Assembly (NCBI GenBank): GCA_038213005.1
Contig: JBBQTU010000185.1
Location: 1 to 8,502, forward strand
Reading direction: 5' to 3'
Length of the DNA: 8,502 nucleotides
Source: JBBQTU01 sp038213005
GTDB lineage: Bacteria > Planctomycetota > Phycisphaerae > Tepidisphaerales > Tepidisphaeraceae
How positions within the stretch are numbered: position 1 is the stretch's first letter; the number at the start of each line of letters is the position of its first letter. The notes beneath the pieces are model-generated. The model was not told the origin of the DNA. It did not search any database and saw only the letters and a list, made by a program, of their open reading frames with translations. Position numbers and translations under genes: made by a program. Shown piece by piece: positions 1 through 7,489 of the stretch.

Positions 1-1071
1 TCCCTGCTCCCCAGCCTCGGCTACAACGGCGTGCCGCCCTTCAAGCAGGTCCTCACCCACGGTTTCATCGTCAAACCCGATGGCACCAAAGTCTCTAAGA
101 GCGACAAGGAATACGTCACCGCCGTCCAGGAGATCAACCGCCACGGCGCTGATGTCCTGCGGCTCTGGTGCTCCAGCGTCGACTACCAGGGCGACATCCA
201 GGCCAGCCCGAAACTCATCCAGGAATTCGGCGACAAGTACCGCAAGATCCGCAACACCCTGCGCTACATGCTGTCGAATCTCTACGACTTCGACCCGGCC
301 ACGGACACCCAGGAAATCCCCCTGCGCAGCCTCGATGCGTGGATCCTCTCCCAGCTCGACCAGCTCATCGTCGATGTCACCCAGGCCTACGACACCTATA
401 CCCTGCATCGCGCCTTCCGCCTGCTGCATGACTTCTGCGCGGTGCAGTTCAGCTCCGTCTACGGCAACGCAATGAAGGACCGCCTCTATTGCGAAACGCC
501 CAGCTCGCCCATCCGCAGGCGATGCCAGACCACCATGCACCGGATCGTTGTCGCCGTGACAAAGATGCTCGCGCCCATGATCGTCTACACCGCCGACGAA
601 GCATGGGAATACATCCAGCACAAGCCCGCCGGCGAGGCCAATCTCGCCAGCATCCACCTCTCCAGTTGGCCCAAGCCCTCCGGCCAGGTAGTCCGTCAGG
701 AGCAGCAGGAGGAGTGGAAGATGCTCATGGAACTGCGCGATGTGGCCTTGCAGCAACTGGACACCCTCAAAAAGGAAAAGGGCCTGAACAAGGCCTCCGA
801 AGCCGAGATCGTCTACGAGATCGACGACGACGAGATGCGCCGCCACCTGCAGGAATACGGCCCCGACCTCGAAGACCTCGTCGGAGCCGGCCACCACACC
901 TTCGCCGAAGCCCCGGCCGCTCACCCCCCAGTGCGAGTAAAGATCCTAGACCGCCGCGAGCAATACCCAGCCTGCGCCCGAAGTTGGAAACGCCGCCCCG
1001 ACGTAGGCGAAGACCCGGCCTATCCCGATCTCTCCCTGCGGGATGCCGCCGCGATGAAAGCAAGAGCCTGA
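1..1071 (+). CDS. ileS: Isoleucyl-tRNA synthetase, C-terminal part (5' end outside window)
   Basis: Class I aminoacyl-tRNA synthetase that joins isoleucine to tRNA-Ile in the cytoplasm. The frame is open from base 1, so the gene starts upstream; 356 residues are visible of a protein usually over 900 long. Residues 18-34 (LTHGFIVKPDGTKVSKS) hold the KMSKS ATP-binding loop in the form KVSKS. Next come the IleS-typical LRLWCSSVDYQGDI (53-66), the KYRKIRNTLRYMLSNLYDFDP stretch (from about 79), KDRLYC, and the anticodon-binding helical domain with LAPMIVYTADEAWEYI. The last 37 residues align by eye with the C-terminal zinc finger of bacterial IleS (CPRCWHYRPDVG...LCGRC), but here read CARSWKRRPDVG...LSLRD. 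Only Cys325 of the four zinc ligands remains. Identity is firm; whether the tail still binds tRNA is unknown. The next gene is 483 bases away with its own promoter. Confidence 0.95.
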   Translation, partial: SLLPSLGYNGVPPFKQVLTHGFIVKPDGTKVSKSDKEYVTAVQEINRHGADVLRLWCSSVDYQGDIQASPKLIQEFGDKYRKIRNTLRYMLSNLYDFDPATDTQEIPLRSLDAWILSQLDQLIVDVTQAYDTYTLHRAFRLLHDFCAVQFSSVYGNAMKDRLYCETPSSPIRRRCQTTMHRIVVAVTKMLAPMIVYTADEAWEYIQHKPAGEANLASIHLSSWPKPSGQVVRQEQQEEWKMLMELRDVALQQLDTLKKEKGLNKASEAEIVYEIDDDEMRRHLQEYGPDLEDLVGAGHHTFAEAPAAHPPVRVKILDRREQYPACARSWKRRPDVGEDPAYPDLSLRDAAAMKARA

Positions 1072-1157
1072 TCGCTGGGTGACATGCCGCGCAACGCCGC
1101 AGCCGCCGTTAAGGACCGGCGCATCCATAACTGGCAGGACTGGCGCGATGATCTCTT

Positions 1158-1181
1158 CTTACTCCTCCCCCCTGCCGGAGG
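1158..1181. repeat. C-rich repeat copy 1 with possible weak stem-loop
   Basis: CTTACTCCTCCCCC occurs here and again at 1219. In this copy CCTCC (1164-1168) can pair with GGAGG (1177-1181) across an 8-base loop. It lies about 90 bases after the ileS stop, so it could contribute to termination, but no T-run follows. Confidence 0.5.
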
Positions 1182-1218
1182 CTGGCAGTCGGGCTTGATG
1201 TAAAGTGGTAACCGGGGT

Positions 1219-1239
1219 CTTACTCCTCCCCCTTGGGGG
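1219..1239. repeat. C-rich repeat copy 2 (CCCCC/GGGGG dyad)
   Basis: Second copy of CTTACTCCTCCCCC, identical over 14 bases. It continues as TTGGGGG, so CCCCC (1228-1232) faces GGGGG (1235-1239) across two bases. A compact GC hairpin is possible, but no U-tract follows. Confidence 0.5.
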
Positions 1240-1427
1240 CAATACTGTCCGGGATTCTTGGCGAGCCTGAGCAGTGACAGAGGATACGGCAGTTATTGTG
1301 GCGTGCATGGCAAGCAGACGCGCATGCCGCGGGCTCGCAGCGCGCAGCATGAAGGCCGCGGCCGAGGTGCCCAACATCTCACCTCGGCAACTGTTGAACA
1401 AGAATTCCCCGAAAAACGGGCACGCCT

Positions 1428-1439
1428 CGCAGCGCTGCG
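1428..1439. promoter_or_regulatory. 12-bp perfect palindrome upstream of the -35 box
   Basis: CGCAGCGCTGCG is a perfect palindrome ending 5 bases before the -35 hexamer TTGACA. The position fits an activator or repressor site, but a GC-rich 12-mer can arise by chance and no known operator is recognised. Confidence 0.3.
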
Positions 1440-1444
1440 GTATC

Positions 1445-1473
1445 TTGACAGAATTGGCGGGGCGTCATAAAAT
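1445..1473 (+). promoter_or_regulatory. Sigma70-type promoter for the dksA-like/lspA/ribD cluster
   Basis: TTGACA (1445-1450) is a perfect -35 box. A 17-base spacer leads to TAAAAT (1468-1473), one mismatch from TATAAT. Transcription would start near 1480, giving a leader of about 75 bases before the GTG at 1555. This is the best promoter match on the + strand of the window and argues that the three genes are transcribed independently of ileS. Confidence 0.75.
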
Positions 1474-1540
1474 TGCGGGGCTATATTTTTCGGGGGTTAT
1501 GTCCAACGCCCGAAGCAAAAAACGCGGATCGTTCTCTGAA

Positions 1541-1545
1541 AGGAG
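1541..1545 (+). promoter_or_regulatory. Shine-Dalgarno AGGAG that fixes the DksA-like start
   Basis: AGGAG lies 9 bases before the GTG at 1555. An in-frame TTG at 1546 touches the AGGAG itself and cannot be used efficiently, so GTG 1555 is preferred. Confidence 0.75.
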
Positions 1546-1554
1546 TTGGTTTCG

Positions 1555-2271
1555 GTGGCAAGCAAAAAGTCCAACAAGAAACCCTCTGCACCTGTGAAAA
1601 AGAGTACGATCAAGGCACCCAAGGCAAAGGCCAAGGTGGTCGTCATGCCCAAAGCAAAGGCCAATGTACCCGTCATGCCCAAGGCTAAGGCCAAGGTAGC
1701 CGCCATGCCCAAGGCGAAGGTCGTCGTTCGTAAGCCAGTCGCCGCACAAAGACCCGCTATTGCGAAGAAAACCATTCCCGTCAAGATCGCCCAGCCGACG
1801 ATAGCCGCAAAGCCGAAGAAGGCCGCGAAAGCGGTCGTGGCCGTCAAGCCGGTTGCTCCGGTTGTCGCCGCCCGTCCCGGCAAGAACCCGGCTGGGCTGA
1901 GCACCAAGGCGATGGAACAGTATCGCCAGATGCTTCTGACCAAGCGGCATGAACTGCTCGGCGACGTGTCGTCCATGGAAGATGAGGCCCTGCGTAATTC
2001 CGGACAGTCCAACCTGTCCAACCTGCCAATCCACATGGCCGACATGGGCACGGACAACTACGAGCAGGAGTTTACGCTCGGGCTGGTGGAGAAAGACCGC
2101 AACCTGCTGCGGGATATCAATACCGCCCTGGCGAAGATCAACGCCGGCACCTATGGCATCTGCGAAGGCACCAATAAGCTGATCGCCAAGCCGCGGCTGG
2201 ATGCTCAGCCTTGGGCAAGGTTTTCCATCGAGCACGCCCGGGCGTTGGAACAGCGCCGCATGAGGGCTTGA
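1555..2271 (+). CDS. DksA/TraR-like transcription regulator with histone H1-like N-terminal tail, zinc-finger cysteines mostly lost
   Basis: A 238-residue two-part protein. Residues 1-112 are rich in Lys, Ala, Pro and Val and contain three 10-residue units built on PKAKAKV (21-50) plus a partial fourth, resembling histone H1-like tails. Residues about 115-238 match the DksA/TraR family: a helical arm (AMEQYRQMLLTKRHELLGD), then NLPIHMADMGTDNYEQEFTL, which resembles the YteA-type DHPADLGTE-YERE segment, then GTYGICEGTNKLIAKPRL and the closing PWARFSIEHA. Normal members have CxxC...CxxC; here these read C203xxT and S224xxH227, so zinc binding is unlikely. DksA-type proteins act in the secondary channel of RNA polymerase, often with ppGpp; the basic tail suggests nucleic-acid binding, which is inference. 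Start is GTG 1555, placed by AGGAG. The gene leads the cluster, 7 bases before lspA. Confidence 0.85.
   Translation: MASKKSNKKPSAPVKKSTIKAPKAKAKVVVMPKAKANVPVMPKAKAKVAAMPKAKVVVRKPVAAQRPAIAKKTIPVKIAQPTIAAKPKKAAKAVVAVKPVAPVVAARPGKNPAGLSTKAMEQYRQMLLTKRHELLGDVSSMEDEALRNSGQSNLSNLPIHMADMGTDNYEQEFTLGLVEKDRNLLRDINTALAKINAGTYGICEGTNKLIAKPRLDAQPWARFSIEHARALEQRRMRA
1615..1728 (+). repeat. In-frame 30-bp tandem repeat inside the DksA-like gene
   Basis: Three 30-bp units (1615-1644, 1645-1674, 1675-1704) and a partial fourth to about 1728 encode ten-residue blocks of the form (A/M)PKAKAxVxx. The copies differ mainly at synonymous or conservative positions, which points to duplication followed by protein-level constraint. 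Confidence 0.8.
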
Positions 2272-2278
2272 GGATATC

Positions 2279-2809
2279 GTGGCCCCACGACGCCATCTGA
2301 GTTTGCCTTCGTCCTCCGCGCTGGCGCGGCTGGGGACCACTTTTGCCATCGGGCTGATCGCCGATCTCTGGACCAAGAAACTCGCGGTCGATCGACTGGC
2401 CGAACCAGCGGCCGACTATGCGTGCATCCCCGGCTGGCTCCATTTCACCTACGTTGAAAACTTCGGTGCCGTCTTCGGCGCCGGTCAGGGCTTCCGCTGG
2501 TTCTTCGTCGGCGTTTCGGTGGTCGCCATCGGCGCCGTCGTGTGGATGTTCCTCGAATCCGGCCGACGACGCCTCTATCAGATTCTTCTGGGGATGCTGC
2601 TCGCGGGCATCATCGGCAATCTCTATGACCGCATGGTGTTTGGATATGTCCGCGACATGATCCACGCCCTGCCGCAATGGCCCAAGGCGTTCCCATGGGT
2701 ATTCAACGTCGCCGATTCGCTGCTGTGCGTCAGCATCGGCGCTCTGATGATCTACGGGTTTGTTTTCCCCGATCGTCCGCGCGATGCTAGTGACGCTGGC
2801 GGCCGCTGA
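2279..2809 (+). CDS. lspA: Lipoprotein signal peptidase (signal peptidase II)
   Basis: Membrane aspartyl protease that cuts the signal peptide from diacylglyceryl-prolipoproteins just before the lipidated cysteine. The 176-residue length is normal. Visible features in order: first membrane segment with the conserved Asp and TK (FAIGLIADLWTKK, 22-34); the periplasmic YVENFGAVFG motif (58-67) carrying the family's Asn-x-Gly-Ala-x-Phe; a second hydrophobic segment (about 73-92); IIGNLYDR with catalytic Asp117; and FNVADS with catalytic Asp146, followed by a last membrane segment. Both catalytic aspartates are present, so the enzyme should be active. GTG start at 2279, with GAGG at 2270-2273 overlapping the upstream stop codon, indicates translational coupling to the DksA-like gene. 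ribD follows after 25 bases. The lipoprotein at 5540-7231 is a plausible substrate. Confidence 0.95.
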   Translation: MAPRRHLSLPSSSALARLGTTFAIGLIADLWTKKLAVDRLAEPAADYACIPGWLHFTYVENFGAVFGAGQGFRWFFVGVSVVAIGAVVWMFLESGRRRLYQILLGMLLAGIIGNLYDRMVFGYVRDMIHALPQWPKAFPWVFNVADSLLCVSIGALMIYGFVFPDRPRDASDAGGR

Positions 2810-2834
2810 ACGGTACAATCCCCCGGCGGGCTTC

Positions 2835-3977
<1,143 letters not shown>

Positions 3978-4029
3978 CGGTCATCCATTGAATCCACAGA
4001 AATGACCGCTACTCTTTACTAACCACCGC

Positions 4030-4680
4030 ATGGATGACGTGTCCAAACATGCAGAAGCCAGGCAGGCGCGCGACGGCAGCGCGAATGCTCCTGCGCCGAC
4101 AGATGCCGAGCTCGTTGGGCAAGTCATTGCCGGCAAACGGGATGCGTTCGATGAGCTGATCCGGCGATACCAGAAGCTGGCGGTCGGGGTGTCTTACCGG
4201 CTGCTGGGCAACAGTCAGGATGCCCTGGAAGTGACTCAGGATGCCTTTCTGAAGGCTTATTCGAGTCTGCCGACATTGCAGCAGCACGCGGCGTTCAAGG
4301 GATGGTTGATGCGGATCGTGTCGAACCTTTCGCTCAACAAGCGGCGGGGACGACGGAAAACGAGCCTGCTGCCGACCGACGACTTGCTGACGGGCAATGA
4401 TGGGGCTGGGCAAGCTGGGGCAACCAGCGGCTGGATGGCCAAGGACCCCGACCCCGGCCACGCGATGGAGAGCAAGGAACTGGGAGAGCGTCTGGCGGCC
4501 GCGTTGGAAAGGCTGCCGGATAAGCAGCGTCTGGCGTTGACGCTCTTCACCGTGCAGGAGTTGCCGCAGAAGGAAGTGGCCGAGATTCTGGAGTGTAGTG
4601 TGGAAGCCGTGAAGTGGCATGTGTTCCAGGCGAGGAAGAAGTTGCGTGAGATGCTGAAGGAAGACCTGCTGGAACAGTGA
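4030..4680 (+). CDS. ECF-type RNA polymerase sigma factor (sigma70 family, SigE/RpoE-like)
   Basis: A 216-residue alternative sigma factor of the extracytoplasmic-function type, which directs RNA polymerase to a small regulon. Region 2 spans about 25-110: DAELVGQVIAGKRDAFDELIRRYQ, then SYRLLGNSQDALEVTQDAFLKAYSSL (the 2.1-2.2 core-binding and -10 region), then AFKGWLMRIVSNLSLNKRRGRRK. A variable linker rich in Gly, Asp and Ala covers about 111-147. Region 4 (about 148-212) has LERLPDKQRLALTLFTVQELPQKEVAEILECSVEAVKWHVFQARKKLREML cut here into its parts: the LP-x-x-QR helix, then a helix-turn-helix for the -35 box. ATG 4030 has no clear Shine-Dalgarno upstream, so the start is less sure. The next gene starts 8 bases after the stop and is probably its anti-sigma factor. 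Its target promoter and trigger cannot be read from the sequence. Confidence 0.92.
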   Translation: MDDVSKHAEARQARDGSANAPAPTDAELVGQVIAGKRDAFDELIRRYQKLAVGVSYRLLGNSQDALEVTQDAFLKAYSSLPTLQQHAAFKGWLMRIVSNLSLNKRRGRRKTSLLPTDDLLTGNDGAGQAGATSGWMAKDPDPGHAMESKELGERLAAALERLPDKQRLALTLFTVQELPQKEVAEILECSVEAVKWHVFQARKKLREMLKEDLLEQ

Positions 4681-4688
4681 GCTGAACC

Positions 4689-5333
4689 ATGATCGACGAG
4701 AACCTTCAATTCGCGCTAAGCCAGTACACCGATGGCACCCTCGCCGAAGGCGAGCGGGCGGCCGTCGAGCAACTGCTGGCGCACAACGCCGAAGCCCGGC
4801 AGACACTGGACGAGTATCGTCGCATCAGCATGTTGCTTGGCGCGTCGATCCCGCCGCTGCCAAGCGTGGATTGGCCCCAGTTGACGCAGCGGATCAGCCG
4901 CGCGATCGATCGCAGTCATTCGATCCCGGGTTCGGCGGCCATCGCGGCAGAGCAGGCGGCGAGCGGAACCTATTCGATGGGATGGGGACGGCGACCGTGG
5001 ATGTTCGCGATGGCAGCATCGCTGCTGATCGCAAGCGGCATCGTGTGGCTCTCTCGTCCGCAGACCGGCAACGTACAACCGACCTACGCAACGGCCAACC
5101 CATCGGTCGTGATCGAGCCCGTACGTGTCGCCCAAGTCGCGGAGATTCGCGTCCTTCAAGGGGAGATCGCCACTGGCCCGGCCGTCGTGGAGGTCAGCGT
5201 CGGTCCATCAGGAAGGGTCGAGCAGGCATCGCTGTGGCAACTCTATCCTGAGGTCGCCGAGCGTCCTGCCGGCATCAGCATCGCCGGCGGCCCGGGCCTG
5301 ATCCAACGGGATGAGCCTTACGCCGCCTACTAA
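4689..5333 (+). CDS. Probable anti-sigma factor, single-pass membrane protein without cysteines
   Basis: A 214-residue protein directly downstream of the ECF sigma gene. Residues 1-75 form a cytoplasmic, helix-rich region (QYTDGTLAEGERAAVEQLL, then AHNAEARQTLDEYRRISMLL) like the N-terminal domain of many anti-sigma factors, which clamp the sigma factor. The zinc motif HxxxCxxC of the ZAS group is absent; the protein contains no cysteine. One membrane helix lies at about 104-122 (WMFAMAASLLIASGIVWL), preceded by basic GRRP, which fits an N-in topology. The remaining 90 residues would be outside the cytoplasm and are Val/Pro-rich, with no domain I recognise. Such proteins release their sigma factor after an envelope signal, often by proteolysis. 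The role rests on gene position, size, fold pattern and topology rather than a diagnostic motif. Confidence 0.72.
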   Translation: MIDENLQFALSQYTDGTLAEGERAAVEQLLAHNAEARQTLDEYRRISMLLGASIPPLPSVDWPQLTQRISRAIDRSHSIPGSAAIAAEQAASGTYSMGWGRRPWMFAMAASLLIASGIVWLSRPQTGNVQPTYATANPSVVIEPVRVAQVAEIRVLQGEIATGPAVVEVSVGPSGRVEQASLWQLYPEVAERPAGISIAGGPGLIQRDEPYAAY

Positions 5334-5416
5334 GACGGCGTGCGATCCCAGTCCCAGCGCGCACGATCCTCTTTGTACAGCAATTATCCTATTTCTTCTT
5401 TTTCCAGAAAGAATAG

Positions 5417-5476
5417 CTCACGCAGAGACGCAGAGAAAGCAAAACATTGTTTGTCCTCTCTGCGTCTCTGCGTGAG
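5417..5476. terminator. 20-bp perfect inverted repeat, probable shared stem-loop between convergent genes
   Basis: CTCACGCAGAGACGCAGAGA (5417-5436) is matched perfectly by its reverse complement at 5457-5476, with a 20-base loop. Each arm contains two copies of the octamer CGCAGAGA. It sits between the end of the anti-sigma gene (5333) and the end of the minus-strand lipoprotein gene (5540), so it could stop transcription from both sides. No clean U-run follows on either strand, so it may act as an RNA-stabilising stem or simply be a dispersed repeat. Confidence 0.6.
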
Positions 5477-5539
5477 AAATGCCTTGGGTTGCGGGCGAAG
5501 CCCCCGCCATGATTAGGCTGCCTCGCCGCGAACCGGCCG

Positions 5540-7231
5540 TTACTCGGGCTGAACCGCAGGCGCTTCTGGCTGCGTCTCAGGCGTTGCTGTTTCCGGCTGG
5601 ACCGGCGTCACCGGTGCCGGCGCCGGTGCAGGCGCCTGGCCGATGTTCAGCGGAGCGGGCAACTCCGGCAGCTTGGCCTCGGGCGCCAGCGCGAGGCGAA
5701 TCGTCTTGGCCTCGGCGACATAGCCGTCGGCCTCGTCGAAGTAGCTCTTGGCCTTGGCGGCGTCGCCCTTGGCCTTTTCGTTATTCCCCATATCGCGAGC
5801 GACTTCGCTGGCGGACAGCAGGGTCATCATCCGCCCCACCGCTACCGTCTGCTTGATATCCCCCGCCCCTGACTGCAGCAGTTGGTCCAGCGCGCTCAGA
5901 TTCTCGTCGGCTCTCTTCAGCGAAGCAGCGGCTTTGCCGGCGGCTTCCTTCTGGTCGGTCGCAATCTGCTTGGCAGCGGGCAGGTCGGTCGGCACGGAAT
6001 AGTTCACCCGGCCGGCAGTCGATGCCAGTTCGTTCAGCGCGCCCTCGCGAGTTTTGAGTAGACTGGCCTGATCGGCGTACACCCGAGCCAGGGAGTAATC
6101 GGCCACCGCCTCGTTGGCTTTCAGGCTGTTGGGACTGAAGGTGCCCTGCATCGCTTTGAAGACAACCTCCTGGCTGGTGCCACGCGAACCGGCTAACAAG
6201 TCGCCAGCGCGCTTGGCAGCCAAAGCCGAGGCCGCACTCGCCTCATGAGCGCTGTCGACAGCGCCCTTGAAAGCGATTTCGCTCTTGCCGATTTCCTTCT
6301 CGCCGTCGCGGCCCACGGCTTCGATATCCTTAACCGTCGTCACGAGGTTTACGCGATTGCGTTCGGGCGACTTGCCAATCAGCGTCTCGGCAATCTTCGT
6401 CCGGGTTCCCTTCTCCGTTCCAATGGCATCCCAACCTTCGTTGAGCTTGGCCTTCAATGAATCCACCTGCGCAACCGAGGCCGTCAGCACAGTCTTCTGT
6501 TCCTGAGCGACCGCAAGGTCCTGCTGCAGCGGAACCAGTTTCGCCTGCGCCAACTCGATCTTCACCGCTGTGTCCGAGGCCTGCTTGGTGGCGTCGGCCG
6601 CCTGCTTGTAGGCGTCCACCGCAGGCTGTCCCTTGAGGTCCCTGGCACGCGCTTGGGCATCTTGGGACTTCTGCGACAGTTGCTGCTGCTCGACCTTCAG
6701 CTCGGCAACCTGTTTCTCGACAGTGCCGATGTCGGCGTTGAGCTTTTCGATGTTCGCTTCAACTGCGGTCAGCGTCGGCATATCGACACCGGCGACTGTG
6801 TGGGTCATCTTGTCCGAAGCGCCGCGGATACTGCCGATCACTTCGTCGGCTTTGAGCAGACTCGGGGCCGGGTCGTATTGGCTCAGGTCGTGAGCCGAGT
6901 CGAGATTCTGTGAGGCCATGGAAGCCAGCCGGGTCGCCTGCCAACCCAGACGTGTGGCATTAAGGCGTGCGTCCAGCACGTTGGAATAAGCGACCACGCC
7001 CTCGGCGTAGCGCTGGGTCGACTGATTGGCCCGCACGGTCGTGCGGATCGCGGGCGAGGCACCCTTTTCAGCGGCCGCGGCGTCGAGTTGCCCCTTGGCG
7101 ATGGCGGCCACTGCCGCACGATCGGCCTCAACCGACGAACTCTGCAACTTTTCGCAGCCCACCAACCCCAGCATCGCAATAACAGCACCAGTGGCGGCCA
7201 TCAGGCTTTTCTGTCGTGATAGTGCATCCAT
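5540..7231 (-). CDS. Large predicted lipoprotein with coiled-coil-like helical body and Pro/Glu/Gln-rich tail, function unknown
   Basis: A 563-residue protein I do not recognise. Residues 1-26 form a lipoprotein signal: basic start (MDALSRQKS), hydrophobic MAATGAVIAMLGL and lipobox LVGC with Cys26, the only cysteine in the protein. Glu at +2 would not act as an inner-membrane retention signal under the E. coli rule. The rest is highly charged, Ala/Lys/Glu/Asp-rich and helix-prone. Residues about 155-265 look like a coiled coil (ANIEKLNADIGTVEKQVAEL and following). Residues about 370-515 contain tetratricopeptide-like helices (VADYSLARVYADQASLL; KAKSYFDEADGYVAEAK), but no clear TPR consensus. 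The last 35 residues are an APAPAP/PETxxP tail, probably disordered or wall-spanning. ATG 7231 is chosen over an in-frame TTG at 7237 because GGAGAG then has a 6-base spacing. Monocistronic, with its own promoter. A scaffold or envelope-spacer role is only inference. Confidence 0.85.
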   Translation of the reverse strand: MDALSRQKSLMAATGAVIAMLGLVGCEKLQSSSVEADRAAVAAIAKGQLDAAAAEKGASPAIRTTVRANQSTQRYAEGVVAYSNVLDARLNATRLGWQATRLASMASQNLDSAHDLSQYDPAPSLLKADEVIGSIRGASDKMTHTVAGVDMPTLTAVEANIEKLNADIGTVEKQVAELKVEQQQLSQKSQDAQARARDLKGQPAVDAYKQAADATKQASDTAVKIELAQAKLVPLQQDLAVAQEQKTVLTASVAQVDSLKAKLNEGWDAIGTEKGTRTKIAETLIGKSPERNRVNLVTTVKDIEAVGRDGEKEIGKSEIAFKGAVDSAHEASAASALAAKRAGDLLAGSRGTSQEVVFKAMQGTFSPNSLKANEAVADYSLARVYADQASLLKTREGALNELASTAGRVNYSVPTDLPAAKQIATDQKEAAGKAAASLKRADENLSALDQLLQSGAGDIKQTVAVGRMMTLLSASEVARDMGNNEKAKGDAAKAKSYFDEADGYVAEAKTIRLALAPEAKLPELPAPLNIGQAPAPAPAPVTPVQPETATPETQPEAPAVQPE

Positions 7232-7236
7232 GGACA

Positions 7237-7249
7237 ACTCTCCGAGAGT
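7237..7249 (-). promoter_or_regulatory. Dyad ACTCTC-n-GAGAGT covering the lipoprotein ribosome binding site
   Basis: ACTCTC (7237-7242), one central base, then GAGAGT (7244-7249). On the minus strand this includes GGAGAG (7238-7243), which ends 6 bases before the ATG at 7231 and serves as the Shine-Dalgarno. The symmetry could be an operator or could partly hide the ribosome site in RNA. Confidence 0.45.
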
Positions 7250-7299
7250 GACAGAGATTCAGTGCGCATCGCTACTTAGGCAGCGCTCGCTCACCCTAC

Positions 7300-7328
7300 A
7301 TTGTGACGGCCTGCAGCGAGCCTGTCAA
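7300..7328 (-). promoter_or_regulatory. Sigma70-type promoter for the lipoprotein gene
   Basis: On the minus strand, TTGACA (7328-7323) is a perfect -35 box, followed by a 17-base spacer and CACAAT (7305-7300), four of six matches to TATAAT. The start would be near 7293, giving a leader of about 60 bases before ATG 7231. Confidence 0.6.
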
Positions 7329-7489
7329 TTCGTTTTGGCCGCGAAAAGCCGGGGCGTGCCCGTTTGTGCGGCCGACGTCAGTCTGCCCTCAACTGGCCCA
7401 TCGGCCGCTGCTGGTCATCCCCCTTCCCTTCGCCCTCTGTCTTCGATGACTTACGTGCGATCCGCAGGGCAAGATGGTCACGATTCTCA

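Larger units (their letters stand above)
1072..1554. other. Intergenic region between ileS and the DksA-like gene
   Basis: This 483-base gap holds two copies of a C-rich repeat (near 1158 and 1219), a 12-bp palindrome (1428-1439), a strong promoter (1445-1473), the 5' leader and a ribosome binding site. Short open frames exist on both strands, but their translations are Arg/Ala-rich with no recognisable domain, so I regard them as chance frames. Confidence 0.7.

Noticed and set aside
1546..1548. TTG start for the DksA-like protein
   Set aside because: It directly abuts the AGGAG ribosome site, leaving no spacing; GTG 1555 has 9 bases.
1258..1597. Open frames on the + strand (1258-1470, 1274-1597) between ileS and the DksA-like gene
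   Set aside because: Arg/Ala-rich translations with no domain; they run through the promoter and into the real gene in another frame, and lack good ribosome sites.
1465..2376. 303-residue minus-strand frame opposite the DksA-like gene
   Set aside because: Low-complexity Leu/Gly/Asp-rich shadow of the Lys/Ala repeat; the + strand frame has a recognised domain, promoter and ribosome site.
2760..2834. Longer N-terminus of RibD starting inside lspA
   Set aside because: It adds 25 residues not typical of RibD and would overlap lspA; ATG 2835 gives the normal N-terminus.
3978..4008. Inverted repeat CGGTCAT/ATGACCG after ribD
   Set aside because: 7-bp stem with a 17-base loop and no T-run; too weak to call a terminator.
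4009..4806. 265-residue minus-strand frame opposite the sigma factor
   Set aside because: Shadow frame; the + strand encodes a clear ECF sigma factor.
5320..5341. ACGCCG/CGGCGT hairpin at the end of the anti-sigma gene
   Set aside because: Only 6 bp, overlaps the stop codon, and no T-run follows.
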